A stretch of DNA of 64,000 bases, from the NCBI GenBank assembly GCA_040400085.1, contig JBBAQX010000016.1, forward strand, positions 1-64,000, in the 5' to 3' direction. Below are positions 33,936-42,369 of this stretch, piece by piece (positions within the stretch are counted from its first letter, which is position 1; each line of letters begins with the position of its first letter). The stretch is from HNR sp040400085. Its GTDB lineage: Bacteria > Actinomycetota > Actinomycetes > Actinomycetales > Microbacteriaceae. The notes beneath the pieces are model-generated. The model was not told the DNA's origin. It made no database searches and saw nothing but the letters and a program-made list of their open reading frames with translations. The position numbers were made by a program, and so were the translations under genes.

Positions 33936-34940
33936 ATGGTTAACCAGAAGAAGATTGCAGTAGTTGCGGCCGGGGTCGGGATTCTCGCGCTCGCTGGGGT
34001 TGGTATTTTCGCGGCAGTCAGCGCCAGCTCCGGTGCATCCGGAGTATCCGAGACTGACCCGCGATCCTCCGCCTCAGCTTCCAACCCAGGCTACGATCTC
34101 GGCCCGAATCAGGAGCGAGTGCGGATCGAACAGATCCCCGCCGCAGTGGAACAGCTACAGGCGAGCGGGTTCACGCCCATCACCCCAGGCACGCTGACGG
34201 TCGCGGTCAACCCGTTCTCTCCCCCGCTGGCATTCCTCGCGACCGATGACATAACTCCGGTGGGCAGCGAGACCGATGTCGCCCAGCTAATAGCCGATGG
34301 TCTCGGGCTCGACCTGAAACTTGTTGCCGTGAACTGGGCAGATTGGCCGCTCGGCCTCCAGTCGGGCAAATATGACCTGGTAACCTCCAACGTTGGCGTT
34401 ACTGAAGAACGCAAAGAGCTCTTCGACTTCGCCAGCTATCGGCGTGGGTTGCACGCGTTTTCCGTGTCGCAGGATTCTCAGATTTCGAGTATCGCAGAAC
34501 CGAAAGATATTGCCGGGCTGTCGATAGTTGTCGGATCTGGCACCAACCAGGAAAAGATCCTGCAGGCGTGGGATGAGAAGAACGTGGCCGCTGGCCTCGA
34601 ACCGGTAAACCTGGTGTACTTCGATGACGAAGCCGCGGGCATCCTTGCGCTCGAATCGGGGCGCGTGGATGCCATCCTCGGCCCGAATCCTCAGGCCGTC
34701 TACCGCGAAGAAACGAGCGACAGCACAAAGATTGCCGGAACGGTCTCAGCAGGTTGGCCGGCGATCTCCGACGTGGCTGCGGGAACGGCGAAGGGGAACG
34801 GCCTCGGTGGCCCGGTGCATACCGTACTCGAAACGGTCATCACGGACGGAACGCTCGCAAAGGCCCTCGACCGCTGGGGCCTCGCGTCGGAGATCTTGCC
34901 GAAGTCCGAGCTGAATCCGGCGGGGTTGCCGAAGCCTTGA
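33936..34940 (+). CDS. Polar amino-acid ABC transporter binding protein 2
   Basis: 334 residues, paralogue of the preceding gene with nearly co-linear motifs: PAAVEQLQASGFTPITPGTL, SETDVAQLIADGLGLDLKL, DWPLGLQSGKYDLVTSNVGV and DIAGLSIVVGSGTNQEKILQ. N-terminal hydrophobic anchor (VVAAGVGILALAGVGIFAAV) without a lipobox Cys. Presumably binds a related substrate for the same permease/ATPase. It ends the operon; no strong terminator was recognised after it. Duplication followed by divergence is the simplest explanation. Confidence 0.86.
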   Translation: MVNQKKIAVVAAGVGILALAGVGIFAAVSASSGASGVSETDPRSSASASNPGYDLGPNQERVRIEQIPAAVEQLQASGFTPITPGTLTVAVNPFSPPLAFLATDDITPVGSETDVAQLIADGLGLDLKLVAVNWADWPLGLQSGKYDLVTSNVGVTEERKELFDFASYRRGLHAFSVSQDSQISSIAEPKDIAGLSIVVGSGTNQEKILQAWDEKNVAAGLEPVNLVYFDDEAAGILALESGRVDAILGPNPQAVYREETSDSTKIAGTVSAGWPAISDVAAGTAKGNGLGGPVHTVLETVITDGTLAKALDRWGLASEILPKSELNPAGLPKP

Positions 34941-35179
34941 CCATCAATTTCAAGCAGGAAACCTAGGTTTGTTTTTGCGCATTCGCACACATGATGAGGA
35001 TTCCCTCGAATCAAAGTAAGTATGCAAAGAACATGCTCCCTATCCCAAAGACTGGGAAACTCACGGAACGCTCAGGCAGAGAAAATCAAAGGCAAGCATA
35101 GTAATGATCTCAGTCAGATAGGGTAAATCATCAAGGTAGCTGACTCAGACGAGCACCGCGCTCACCAGCTATGCCGCGA

Positions 35180-36043
35180 TCAGAACGTTCGCGTGCTGGT
35201 CCTCCACTCGTCCTGGCTCGGGAGATCGAAATGAAACGGCGAGACGAAGAGACCAGTGTATTCGCCATCAATCGGGTATTCTCCGCCGAGAGAAAGATTT
35301 CCTTCTGCGCTGAGGTAAACCTCAACCTCTGTTGCTGTCTCAGCATAGAAATTGGCCGCGAGACGTTGTCGGTTTTTATTTACTTCTTCGGGGAGGCTAT
35401 CAACGTCGAGGTCGGAAAAAGGTTCGCTACCGAAACCCGTTGTCTCTCCGCACGCACTATTGACGCCAACAAACCAGAACTGCGTTCGAGCTGCATTGGA
35501 ACCCACCAAATCCGCTGTCTCGATAAACTGTCCAAGGCTGGAGACAGTGCTAGCAGGCATATACGTGACTCCTCGTTTGTTGAGGTCTATGTCGTGATCT
35601 GATTGTCCCTGGTATGTCTCGGATGCTGCCAAGGGAACACTTTGTAGGCGCGCCCGGGAACCCAGGGGCGTTCGAAACGACGGAGCAAAGTCTGGGCTGC
35701 AGGAAAGCACAGAATAAAGTAGAACTCGTTGTGCTTCGTTGGTGACGGTCATGACGTAGTAATCTCGACGAATGTAAATGTTCTCTATCAGTCCGGGCGT
35801 TTGCTTGAGATCCTTTACTATTGTCGGCTGCCCAAGGATGTCGTCAACATAAGCAGAATTGTTGCCAGCATGAATTGTTTCCAGGAGATCGTATTCGACT
35901 TGACGCCACATGATCTGGTTGTAGGCGGCCGGAAACCATAAGATCATTGCGCTAAGGCCGGCGACCAGACCTGTAATCCAGATGATTCCCTTAGCAGCCT
36001 TCGCGACAGACGGCCAAATCTTTTTTCGCGCGAATTGAGACAT
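35180..36043 (-). CDS. Membrane-anchored protein, possibly ETEC_3214-like domain
   Basis: 287 residues from ATG 36043, which has an AGGA about nine bases upstream (an ATG at 36088 and a GTG at 36094 would add 15 or 17 residues). One N-terminal membrane helix (GIIWITGLVAGLSAMILWF), then an extracytoplasmic part with VDDILGQPTIVK, YIRRDYYVMTVTNEAQRVLL and two or three Cys. The pattern of an N-terminal helix followed by LGxP and a YYVM-type strand recalls ETEC_3214-domain proteins, but this is weak. Function unknown. No operon partner; the acetyltransferase at 36146 is a little upstream on the same strand. Confidence 0.6.
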   Translation of the reverse strand: MSQFARKKIWPSVAKAAKGIIWITGLVAGLSAMILWFPAAYNQIMWRQVEYDLLETIHAGNNSAYVDDILGQPTIVKDLKQTPGLIENIYIRRDYYVMTVTNEAQRVLLYSVLSCSPDFAPSFRTPLGSRARLQSVPLAASETYQGQSDHDIDLNKRGVTYMPASTVSSLGQFIETADLVGSNAARTQFWFVGVNSACGETTGFGSEPFSDLDVDSLPEEVNKNRQRLAANFYAETATEVEVYLSAEGNLSLGGEYPIDGEYTGLFVSPFHFDLPSQDEWRTSTRTF

Positions 36044-36145
36044 AATGCGCATCCTGCGCTGAACCGGTGTCAATGGTCGTCCCTTCATCCTCACGGCAGT
36101 TCGTTATTCGCTGAATACAGCTACGAGCGGTGGAGTTAATCCGTG

Positions 36146-36799
36146 TCAGGCTATCAGCTCAATAGCGGAGGCATCCCCTGTTATGTCATATGTGAACGCC
36201 AAGATGTGAATGACAACACCGTTGTCCCCGACAATGTCGCTCTCGCGTTCGAGGGCCCGGGTGAAACCAATCTTTTCGTAAAGCCTATGCGCCCCCGTCA
36301 TAAGCACGCCGCTATTAAGAACGACGCGTTCGTTGCCTCGCTCTTCAGCGAGGGCAATGACGAAACGGGTCAGCAGCTCGCCGAGGCCGCGGCCGCGCGC
36401 ATCGGGTGATACCGCGAGAAGACGAAAGTCGAGCTCCCCGGGTCGTCCCAGATCCGAGATGTTTGCGCCGGGGTGCGGGGTGGTGACGCTCGCCACGATT
36501 TCGCCCTGAGCGCCGTCCTCGGTGCCATCTTTCCCCGGAACGCAATTGCGTGCGACCCAGACCATGCTCGTTGCGGCGCGACCCGCGACATTACGGATAG
36601 TACCCCTGTAGCTGTCCGACAGGGTGTAGTCGTTGGCATATGCGGCCTCGCAAAATTCGCCGAGTTCATCGTATTCCGCGGGAGAAGCAAGCCGAATAAT
36701 CACCCGGCCACCACCACGGGTGGCATAAACGATGCCTGTTGCGGCACGTGATTCGATAGTGGATGCCGCAAGCACGCTGGAATTATGAGGATCGTTCAT
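36146..36799 (-). CDS. GNAT family N-acetyltransferase
   Basis: 217 residues. It has the GNAT core LASPAEYDELGEFCEAAYAN, FRLLAVSPDARGRGLGELLT (motif A, RGRGLG) and RVVLNSGVLMTGAHRLYEKI (motif B). A 20-residue N-terminal lead precedes the domain. Substrate unknown. Read leftward, it is followed about 100 bases later by the membrane protein; upstream is the DUF222-HNH gene on the same strand. Confidence 0.85.
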   Translation of the reverse strand: MNDPHNSSVLAASTIESRAATGIVYATRGGGRVIIRLASPAEYDELGEFCEAAYANDYTLSDSYRGTIRNVAGRAATSMVWVARNCVPGKDGTEDGAQGEIVASVTTPHPGANISDLGRPGELDFRLLAVSPDARGRGLGELLTRFVIALAEERGNERVVLNSGVLMTGAHRLYEKIGFTRALERESDIVGDNGVVIHILAFTYDITGDASAIELIA

Positions 36800-36839
36800 C
36801 CCCCAATATTAGGCGACTGGCCAGGAACGTTTCGCTGAT

Positions 36840-38375
36840 TTATAGCCGCCGCGGATTTCTCCCGGGTCTCCACTGTTGGTCATGATCTAGCCAAAGCGGT
36901 GCTTTAATCTCGGGGATTCCCCGATTCATGCGGATGCTCCACCCGCCCGTGTCGATCGTTCGATGATGGAACCAGCACAGGGCCACGCCGTTGTCGGTGT
37001 GTGTCGGTCCGCCGCGGGAGGCCTCCCGAACGTGGTGAATCTCGCACCAGCCCGCCGGGACCATGCACCCCGGGATCACGCATCCTCCATCGCGCAGGCT
37101 GATCGCCCGGCGCTGGTGGGCGTTGAATAGTCGCTGCGGGGTTCCCAGCTGAGTAATACGACCCTGGGAGTCAAGGAACACCCGCTGGATGCCCTCTGCA
37201 CACGCGAGATGCTCCGCGACCCTCAGGCTAACGGGCGCATTGATGCCGTCGATCCAGGCCAGCCCGCCGACTCCAGCACCAGCCTCCATGAACCGCATAA
37301 GATCCGCTGCCGCCACGCTCACCAGCACGCCCGGCTTCATCCCGCCAATAGTGGGGGCATCAGCGGCCGCGGCCGCCGCGTTCAACATTGAGGTGAGTAG
37401 ATCGTGACGCTTCTGTGGAGCGCTGCGCGGGTCGGCATGTTTTGTGTTGCTCGCTGAGTCCCAATGCGCCTCAAACAACCGCTGCAATTGCGCCGCCGTT
37501 TCGGGCAGAAGCTTTCCGCTGAGAGACACCAAGCCTTCGTGCACCCGCCCCAGATTCACCGAACGCTGCCGGTGCGGCTCGCCCCCATCATCCGGCGCCG
37601 CGCCGTCCTGATCCACCACGCCGCGATGCGCTGCAACGTGAACCTTCAACAGCTCCGCGTGCATCCCCGGCTCGCCCGCAATCTCTACGAGCGACGCTTC
37701 CGCCCACGATAACGCCTCGGCCGGTATCCGCCCGACGCACGACGCCAGACCCGACACAATCGCCTGCGCCATGTCCAGCGGTATGCGCCCCGCAAACACC
37801 GCTTCGGCTACCACCGAAAAATGCGCCTCAACTTCCCCACCCGTAGCGGTCGCCGCTGGCAAAAGCTCCTCGGTCAAGCGCAGCCCCCGCGCGAGGGCGG
37901 CACCGGAGCGCCCCGTCACCACCTGTAAAAATTCAGCCGCGCTGCGGCAGCCATGCGCACCGGCAAAACCGTCGGTGCCCGCCGAGCGAGGTGAGCGCAC
38001 CCGCACCTGAGCATGCGCCACCGCGGTGACGGCCTCGACCGCGCGATTCAGCGTCTCCAAGGACCGGGTCACAGACACCAAATCAACATCAGGTACCGCC
38101 GCCACCGCCCGAACGTCGAGCGTTTCCCGCATCAACCCTGCCAGCGAATCTATGGTCGCGCTGAGCGGATCCTTCGATGACGGATGCTCACCCTCCTCCC
38201 CGGAGAGCGTCGCCACTAAATCCTCCCGCAGCTGGTCCAGCGTGCGGGCAGCCATGCCCGAGGCATCCCCCACCGGGCCGCCCCGCCCGGAATTACCACC
38301 CGCCGAGACCCCGGGCACGCACCACTCCGATGCCGGGGTCGGAACTCCCGAGGTAAAGGTGACTACTCTGTTCAT
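36840..38375 (-). CDS. DUF222-HNH endonuclease (13E12 repeat family)
   Basis: 511 residues. A helical DUF222 region occupies roughly residues 60-400 (DQLREDLVATLSGEEG; TRSLETLNRAVEAVTAVAHA), and a C-terminal HNH nuclease domain follows: CVIPGCMVPAGWCEIHHVRE, then DNGVALCWFHHRTIDTGGW. The CxxC Zn pair and the HH / N / H catalytic residues are intact. This actinobacterial family (13E12 in mycobacteria) is usually present in many copies and has mobile-element-like distribution; biological role is not settled. Only one copy is in this window and no inverted repeats flank it. Confidence 0.88.
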   Translation of the reverse strand: MNRVVTFTSGVPTPASEWCVPGVSAGGNSGRGGPVGDASGMAARTLDQLREDLVATLSGEEGEHPSSKDPLSATIDSLAGLMRETLDVRAVAAVPDVDLVSVTRSLETLNRAVEAVTAVAHAQVRVRSPRSAGTDGFAGAHGCRSAAEFLQVVTGRSGAALARGLRLTEELLPAATATGGEVEAHFSVVAEAVFAGRIPLDMAQAIVSGLASCVGRIPAEALSWAEASLVEIAGEPGMHAELLKVHVAAHRGVVDQDGAAPDDGGEPHRQRSVNLGRVHEGLVSLSGKLLPETAAQLQRLFEAHWDSASNTKHADPRSAPQKRHDLLTSMLNAAAAAADAPTIGGMKPGVLVSVAAADLMRFMEAGAGVGGLAWIDGINAPVSLRVAEHLACAEGIQRVFLDSQGRITQLGTPQRLFNAHQRRAISLRDGGCVIPGCMVPAGWCEIHHVREASRGGPTHTDNGVALCWFHHRTIDTGGWSIRMNRGIPEIKAPLWLDHDQQWRPGRNPRRL

Positions 38376-38578
38376 GACACCATTATCAAACCAACCACCG
38401 ACATTCGTGATCTACTCTGCCCAACCCACAATCGCCGGGGTCATTTCAACGTTAATTTAGACCGAACCTTGGGAGGCGGCGAACCCAACTGATTCACGAA
38501 AGCAATCTCGCCGTGCCCCGGGTGAAAGGGCTCTGCCAAAATCGCATAGCGAAGACCCTCCAGTGATACTCTGAACGA

Positions 38579-39430
38579 ATGCCAGAACAGGTGCCAGAAC
38601 CGACAGAACCGACACAACCAACAGAACCAACAGCACCAACAGAACCAGCCGCCCCCGACTTTGTGATCGCCTTCGCCCGCGGGGTCGTACCAACCAAGTG
38701 GTTCCGCGTCTGGGAGGAACGCTACCCCGAGGTACGCCTTGGCTCGTTCCGCACGGATAGCGCAGATCAGCTCCGAGCCCTACGCGCCGACCTGGCCGAC
38801 ATGAGTATTGTGCGCAACCCGGCGGATACCACCGGCCTGCGGCTGATTCCCTTATACCGCGAGATCGCCGTCGTTGTTGCGCCGAAGGATCACGAGATTG
38901 GGATGCTCGAAGAAGTTACGCTGGACGATCTGCGGGGCATCCCCCTACTCGAGAATCCGGATGCGCTGCCCGATTGGCCCGCGGCAACCGTACCGACCTA
39001 CCAACCCGAACCCGGCACCGCCGAGTCTGGCACCACCGAGACGTACCAGACGATCGAGGACACCATCGAGCTGGTCGCTGCCGGCATCGGACTAGTGGTG
39101 GTACCGCAGTCAATCGCCCGGCTACACGCTCGGAAAGACCTGATCTATCGTCCACTCGTTGGCGTCTCGGATACTGAGGTCGGGCTGGCCTGGCTCCAGG
39201 ACAACGAAGTGCCTGAGGTCGAGGACTTTATCGGCGTCGTGCGCGGACGCACGGCACGGAGCTCGCGCGGGTCAGCCGCAGAAGAAGCACCAGCGCCGAA
39301 ACCGCAGAAGAAGAAGACTCCCCCGCCCGTGAAGAAGAAGACTCCCCCGCCCGTGAAGAAGAAGCCCGGCCCGCGCCCGTTCGGCACCAGTCGTCGCCCG
39401 GGAGGTGCCAAGGGGCGCAAAAAGCGCTAG
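38579..39430 (+). CDS. LysR effector-binding-like protein without a DNA-binding domain
   Basis: 283 residues. An N-terminal Pro/Thr/Glu repeat (PEPTEPTQPTEPTAPTEP), then a LysR-substrate-binding fold (FVIAFARGVVPTKWFRVWEE; DQLRALRADLADMSIVRNPA; IPLYREIAVVVAPKDHEIGM; ELVAAGIGLVVVPQSIARLH), then a Lys-rich tail with two KKKTPPPV repeats and a basic end RRPGGAKGRKKR. The usual N-terminal winged helix-turn-helix of LysR proteins is absent. Proteins of this make-up occur in actinobacteria and may bind DNA or RNA non-specifically through the tail, or be accessory ligand binders. The ends abut the convergent two-component system (21-base gap). Confidence 0.75.
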   Translation: MPEQVPEPTEPTQPTEPTAPTEPAAPDFVIAFARGVVPTKWFRVWEERYPEVRLGSFRTDSADQLRALRADLADMSIVRNPADTTGLRLIPLYREIAVVVAPKDHEIGMLEEVTLDDLRGIPLLENPDALPDWPAATVPTYQPEPGTAESGTTETYQTIEDTIELVAAGIGLVVVPQSIARLHARKDLIYRPLVGVSDTEVGLAWLQDNEVPEVEDFIGVVRGRTARSSRGSAAEEAPAPKPQKKKTPPPVKKKTPPPVKKKPGPRPFGTSRRPGGAKGRKKR

Positions 39431-39451
39431 CGACCCTAGGGCACCAGCCAG

Positions 39452-40120
39452 CTATACCAATTTCAACTCGTGCGCCAAGATCACGGCGTGCACACGGTCG
39501 CGCAGCTCCAGCTTGAGCAGCACACGGCCAACATGCGTCTTCACGGTAGATTCCGAGAGAAATAGTTCCTGGGCAATCTCTCCGTTATTGAGTCCCCGTG
39601 CCATCGCAACGAAGACCTCGAGTTCGCGTTCCGTCAGAGCCTCGACCCGCGCATCGCTCGCAGCTACCGCCGCATCATCGGCGGCTGGCAGCTGATCCCC
39701 GAAAAGCTCGATCATCCGCTTCGTGATCCTCGGAGCGACCGCGGCATCCCCCGCGTGCACCGCCCGGATCGCGCCCAAGAGATCGGTCGGTTTCGCGTCC
39801 TTCAACAGAAAACCGCTCGCGCCCGCGCGAAGCCCCGCAAATGCGTACTCATCGAGATCAAACGTGGTGAGGATGATGATTCGACTGGCCGGATGCTCAA
39901 GAACGAGTCGACGGGTTGCCTCAATTCCGTCCATCTGCGGCATGCGAACGTCCATGAGCACCACATCGGGCGCAAGCCTTACGACGGCCTCGATCGCCTG
40001 GATGCCCGTCCCGGCCTCCCCCACAATCTCCATATCGTCTTCGCTATCGATGACGAGCCTGAACCCCGTGCGAATCAACTCTTGATCATCGACCAGTAGC
40101 ACCCTGATTGTTTCTGCCAT
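39452..40120 (-). CDS. NarL/LuxR-type response regulator
   Basis: 222 residues. Receiver domain with phosphoacceptor Asp in VVLMDVRMPQMDGIEA, conserved Asp pair VLLVDDQEL, Thr in IIILTTFDLDEYAF and Lys in LLKDAKPTDLL, followed by a LuxR/NarL helix-turn-helix: LTERELEVFVAMARGLNNGE and LSESTVKTHVGRVLLKLELR. It overlaps the sensor kinase gene stop by one base, so they are one operon together with the ABC exporter genes. The output is probably control of that exporter. Confidence 0.93.
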   Translation of the reverse strand: MAETIRVLLVDDQELIRTGFRLVIDSEDDMEIVGEAGTGIQAIEAVVRLAPDVVLMDVRMPQMDGIEATRRLVLEHPASRIIILTTFDLDEYAFAGLRAGASGFLLKDAKPTDLLGAIRAVHAGDAAVAPRITKRMIELFGDQLPAADDAAVAASDARVEALTERELEVFVAMARGLNNGEIAQELFLSESTVKTHVGRVLLKLELRDRVHAVILAHELKLV

Positions 40121-41493
40121 TACTCTGACCCTTTCACTATCGACCCGGCATCGGGGGCACTAGAACCGACCGGAATTGTCGCATCCACTCGCCACCCCCT
40201 GCCGTGTGGGGAGGCGATAACCTGCCCCCCAAAAATTCCGACTCGCTGACGGATGCCAGCCAGCCCTCTCCCGCTCCCAAGGTCGCCTGCGACGGGGGTT
40301 CCGGAACCATCATCCGTGACGATGACGCGAGTTTCCGTACGATTAAACTCGACCGAGACGTCGACGCCCGCCCCGATGCCAGCGTAGCGCAAACTATTTG
40401 TGAGCGATTCTTGAATAACACGGTAGACGGCGAGCTGCTGACCAAGGTCCGCCGCGGGTACTCCGCTCACCCGGTAGCGAACCGCTAACCCGGCTGACCT
40501 GAAGGTCTCCATCATCGGCACAATGTTTTCGGCCCCCGGCTGAGGAACCCGCTCCAACGACTCGTCCGATTCCTCCTGCCCCGCGGAAAGAACCCCGAGC
40601 AGGCGCCGCATTTCCGTGAGCGCGCTCCGCCCTGTCTCTGCGCTGGCGAGCATCGCCTTCTGCGCTGCCTCCGAGTTCCGGGTCGCCGCTGCTGCCGCTC
40701 CGTCAGCCAGGGCGATCATCACCGACAGCGAGTGAGCAACAATATCGTGCATCTCCCGTGCGATGCGCGCACGCTCTTCGCTCGCGGCGAGGAGGGCCTG
40801 CTGGTCGCGTTCGCGAGCGAGTTGGGCTGCCCTATCAATGATCGCGGATAGGTAACGCCGACGGTTACCAATATTGATGCCAATGAGAAGAACGATCACG
40901 AGAATAGGCGCGACGCTCGCGGTGCTCCTCAGCGCGGACAGCAGATCGTCCAGACGCAACAATGACCCTAAAAATGCCGAGGCGACAAGGGCACCATAAC
41001 CGATCCAGGCAACTCTCGTCATCCGATACAGGGGAAGCGTATACAGGAGAATCATGACAGCAAAAAGATCAACCCCGCCGTAGGAGGTATTTATCGTGAA
41101 CATCGCGACGCAGGCCACGGTAATCCCCCACTGGGGAAAGCGACGGCGGAAGATAATCGTGATCGTCAATGCGGCGATAACAAGACTGTGCCAGGCGAAA
41201 AAGATAGGGGAGGAAAGCCCAGTCGGCGGCGGGGCCTCGCCGCCGACTTCAGCTGTCATTACCTCACCGTCAGGGGTAGAAGTCGATACTTCCGGAAGCT
41301 GATTAAACCCAGCAAAAATATCAACCAAAATAAGTATCAGACTCGGGAGAAGATACGCCCCCGCCAGGATGCAGTCAACAAGAAACGGATGCCTACCCCA
41401 GAATCGCCGAAAAACCCCGGGAGGCCGGGGCAAACGAAGGTCCGCGGCCACACCGGCGTGGATGTGTGAAGCCGCGGACCCTGGTTTCATCAT
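40120..41493 (-). CDS. Sensor histidine kinase, HisKA_3 type
   Basis: 457 residues. Four to five membrane helices in the N-terminal half (VDCILAGAYLLPSLILILVD; FFAWHSLVIAALTITIIF; WIGYGALVASAFLGSLL; ILVIVLLIGINIG), then a linker helix, the phosphorylated His in ERARIAREMHDIVAHSLSV and an ATP-binding domain with VIQESLTNSLRYA (N box) and VTDDGSGTPV (G1). The N-terminal region has a short extracellular loop; the signal is unknown. It is followed by the response regulator (one-base overlap) and preceded by the ABC permease gene (three-base gap), suggesting sensing of, or control over, the ABC exporter. Confidence 0.93.
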   Translation of the reverse strand: MMKPGSAASHIHAGVAADLRLPRPPGVFRRFWGRHPFLVDCILAGAYLLPSLILILVDIFAGFNQLPEVSTSTPDGEVMTAEVGGEAPPPTGLSSPIFFAWHSLVIAALTITIIFRRRFPQWGITVACVAMFTINTSYGGVDLFAVMILLYTLPLYRMTRVAWIGYGALVASAFLGSLLRLDDLLSALRSTASVAPILVIVLLIGINIGNRRRYLSAIIDRAAQLARERDQQALLAASEERARIAREMHDIVAHSLSVMIALADGAAAAATRNSEAAQKAMLASAETGRSALTEMRRLLGVLSAGQEESDESLERVPQPGAENIVPMMETFRSAGLAVRYRVSGVPAADLGQQLAVYRVIQESLTNSLRYAGIGAGVDVSVEFNRTETRVIVTDDGSGTPVAGDLGSGRGLAGIRQRVGIFGGQVIASPHGRGWRVDATIPVGSSAPDAGSIVKGSE

Positions 41494-41496
41494 GGG

Positions 41497-42369
41497 TTAT
41501 GCATCCCTCCGCTTTGCGAGCACCAGGGCGGGAACAACCGCGATGAGCACCCAGCCGATCAGTATGAGTAGTGACTGCCAGTATTCCATGCCAGCGGTTC
41601 CACCGCCCGGTACAGGAGGCTGGATGCTATAAATTGCGCTGCCAGCGTTCGCGGGGAGCCAGCCTTGAAGTCCATCCCCCCAGCCAAATTGATTCATGAT
41701 TTGAACCAGAATCGGGAGGACCATGAGGACTCCAACGCTGATCGCTATCCCCCCTGCGGCGCTGCGCACGAGCGCACCAAATCCGAACGCCATCACTCCG
41801 ATAAGCCCGAGATAAAGAGCCCCGCTGAACAACGCCCCGAGAACACCCGGCTCCATCAGTCCGACACCAAACCCGTTTGCCTCGCGAAGACCGGAAGTGA
41901 GGATGAAACCTCCGACAATTGAGATAACGCCGACGATTAAAAGCACACCAAACAAGATGAATATTTTTGCTACGAGCGCCGCTGTTCGCTTGGGTACGGC
42001 GGTGAACGTGGAACGAATCATCCCGGTTGAGTATTCGCCGGAGATCACGAGAACCCCGAGGACTGCTGCGATGAGCCCGGTGAAGGCAAGCGAGAAAGCA
42101 GAGCTCTGCACCGCGAATATTTTGGCCGTCGTTTCGTCAATGGTCCCGCCGAACATTTCTGGGTTCAACGTTGCAGACACGATAGCGGACAGGCCGATCG
42201 ACATGACGATCATGATTCCGATCGACCACCAGGTCGATCGCAGAGAGGAAAACTTGATCCACTCGGCTTTAAGATTTCCGCCAAAGCTGACGTTCTTTAC
42301 GTGGGCTGAGGGGGTTCGGCCCACTCCCTGGGTAGGCGCGGCGGGCTGTTGGTAAGTTGTGGTACTCAT
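41497..42369 (-). CDS. ABC-2 type permease
   Basis: 290 residues with six predicted membrane helices (IMIVMSIGLSAIVSA; LAFTGLIAAVLGVLVISGEY; FGVLLIVGVISIVGGFIL; FSGALYLGLIGVMAFGFGAL; IAISVGVLMVLPILVQ; LLILIGWVLIAVVPALVLAK). The ABC-2 exporter fold is supported by SGEYSTGMIRSTFTAVPKR. It pairs with the ATPase gene upstream (ATGA overlap of four bases). Substrate not readable; such modules often export lipids, peptides or antibiotics and are induced by the linked two-component system. Confidence 0.88.
   Translation of the reverse strand: MSTTTYQQPAAPTQGVGRTPSAHVKNVSFGGNLKAEWIKFSSLRSTWWSIGIMIVMSIGLSAIVSATLNPEMFGGTIDETTAKIFAVQSSAFSLAFTGLIAAVLGVLVISGEYSTGMIRSTFTAVPKRTAALVAKIFILFGVLLIVGVISIVGGFILTSGLREANGFGVGLMEPGVLGALFSGALYLGLIGVMAFGFGALVRSAAGGIAISVGVLMVLPILVQIMNQFGWGDGLQGWLPANAGSAIYSIQPPVPGGGTAGMEYWQSLLILIGWVLIAVVPALVLAKRRDA

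Noticed and set aside
34955..34980. AAACCTAGGTTT plus TTTTT after the second binding protein as a terminator
   Set aside because: The self-complementary part allows only a 4-bp stem, too short for a confident call.
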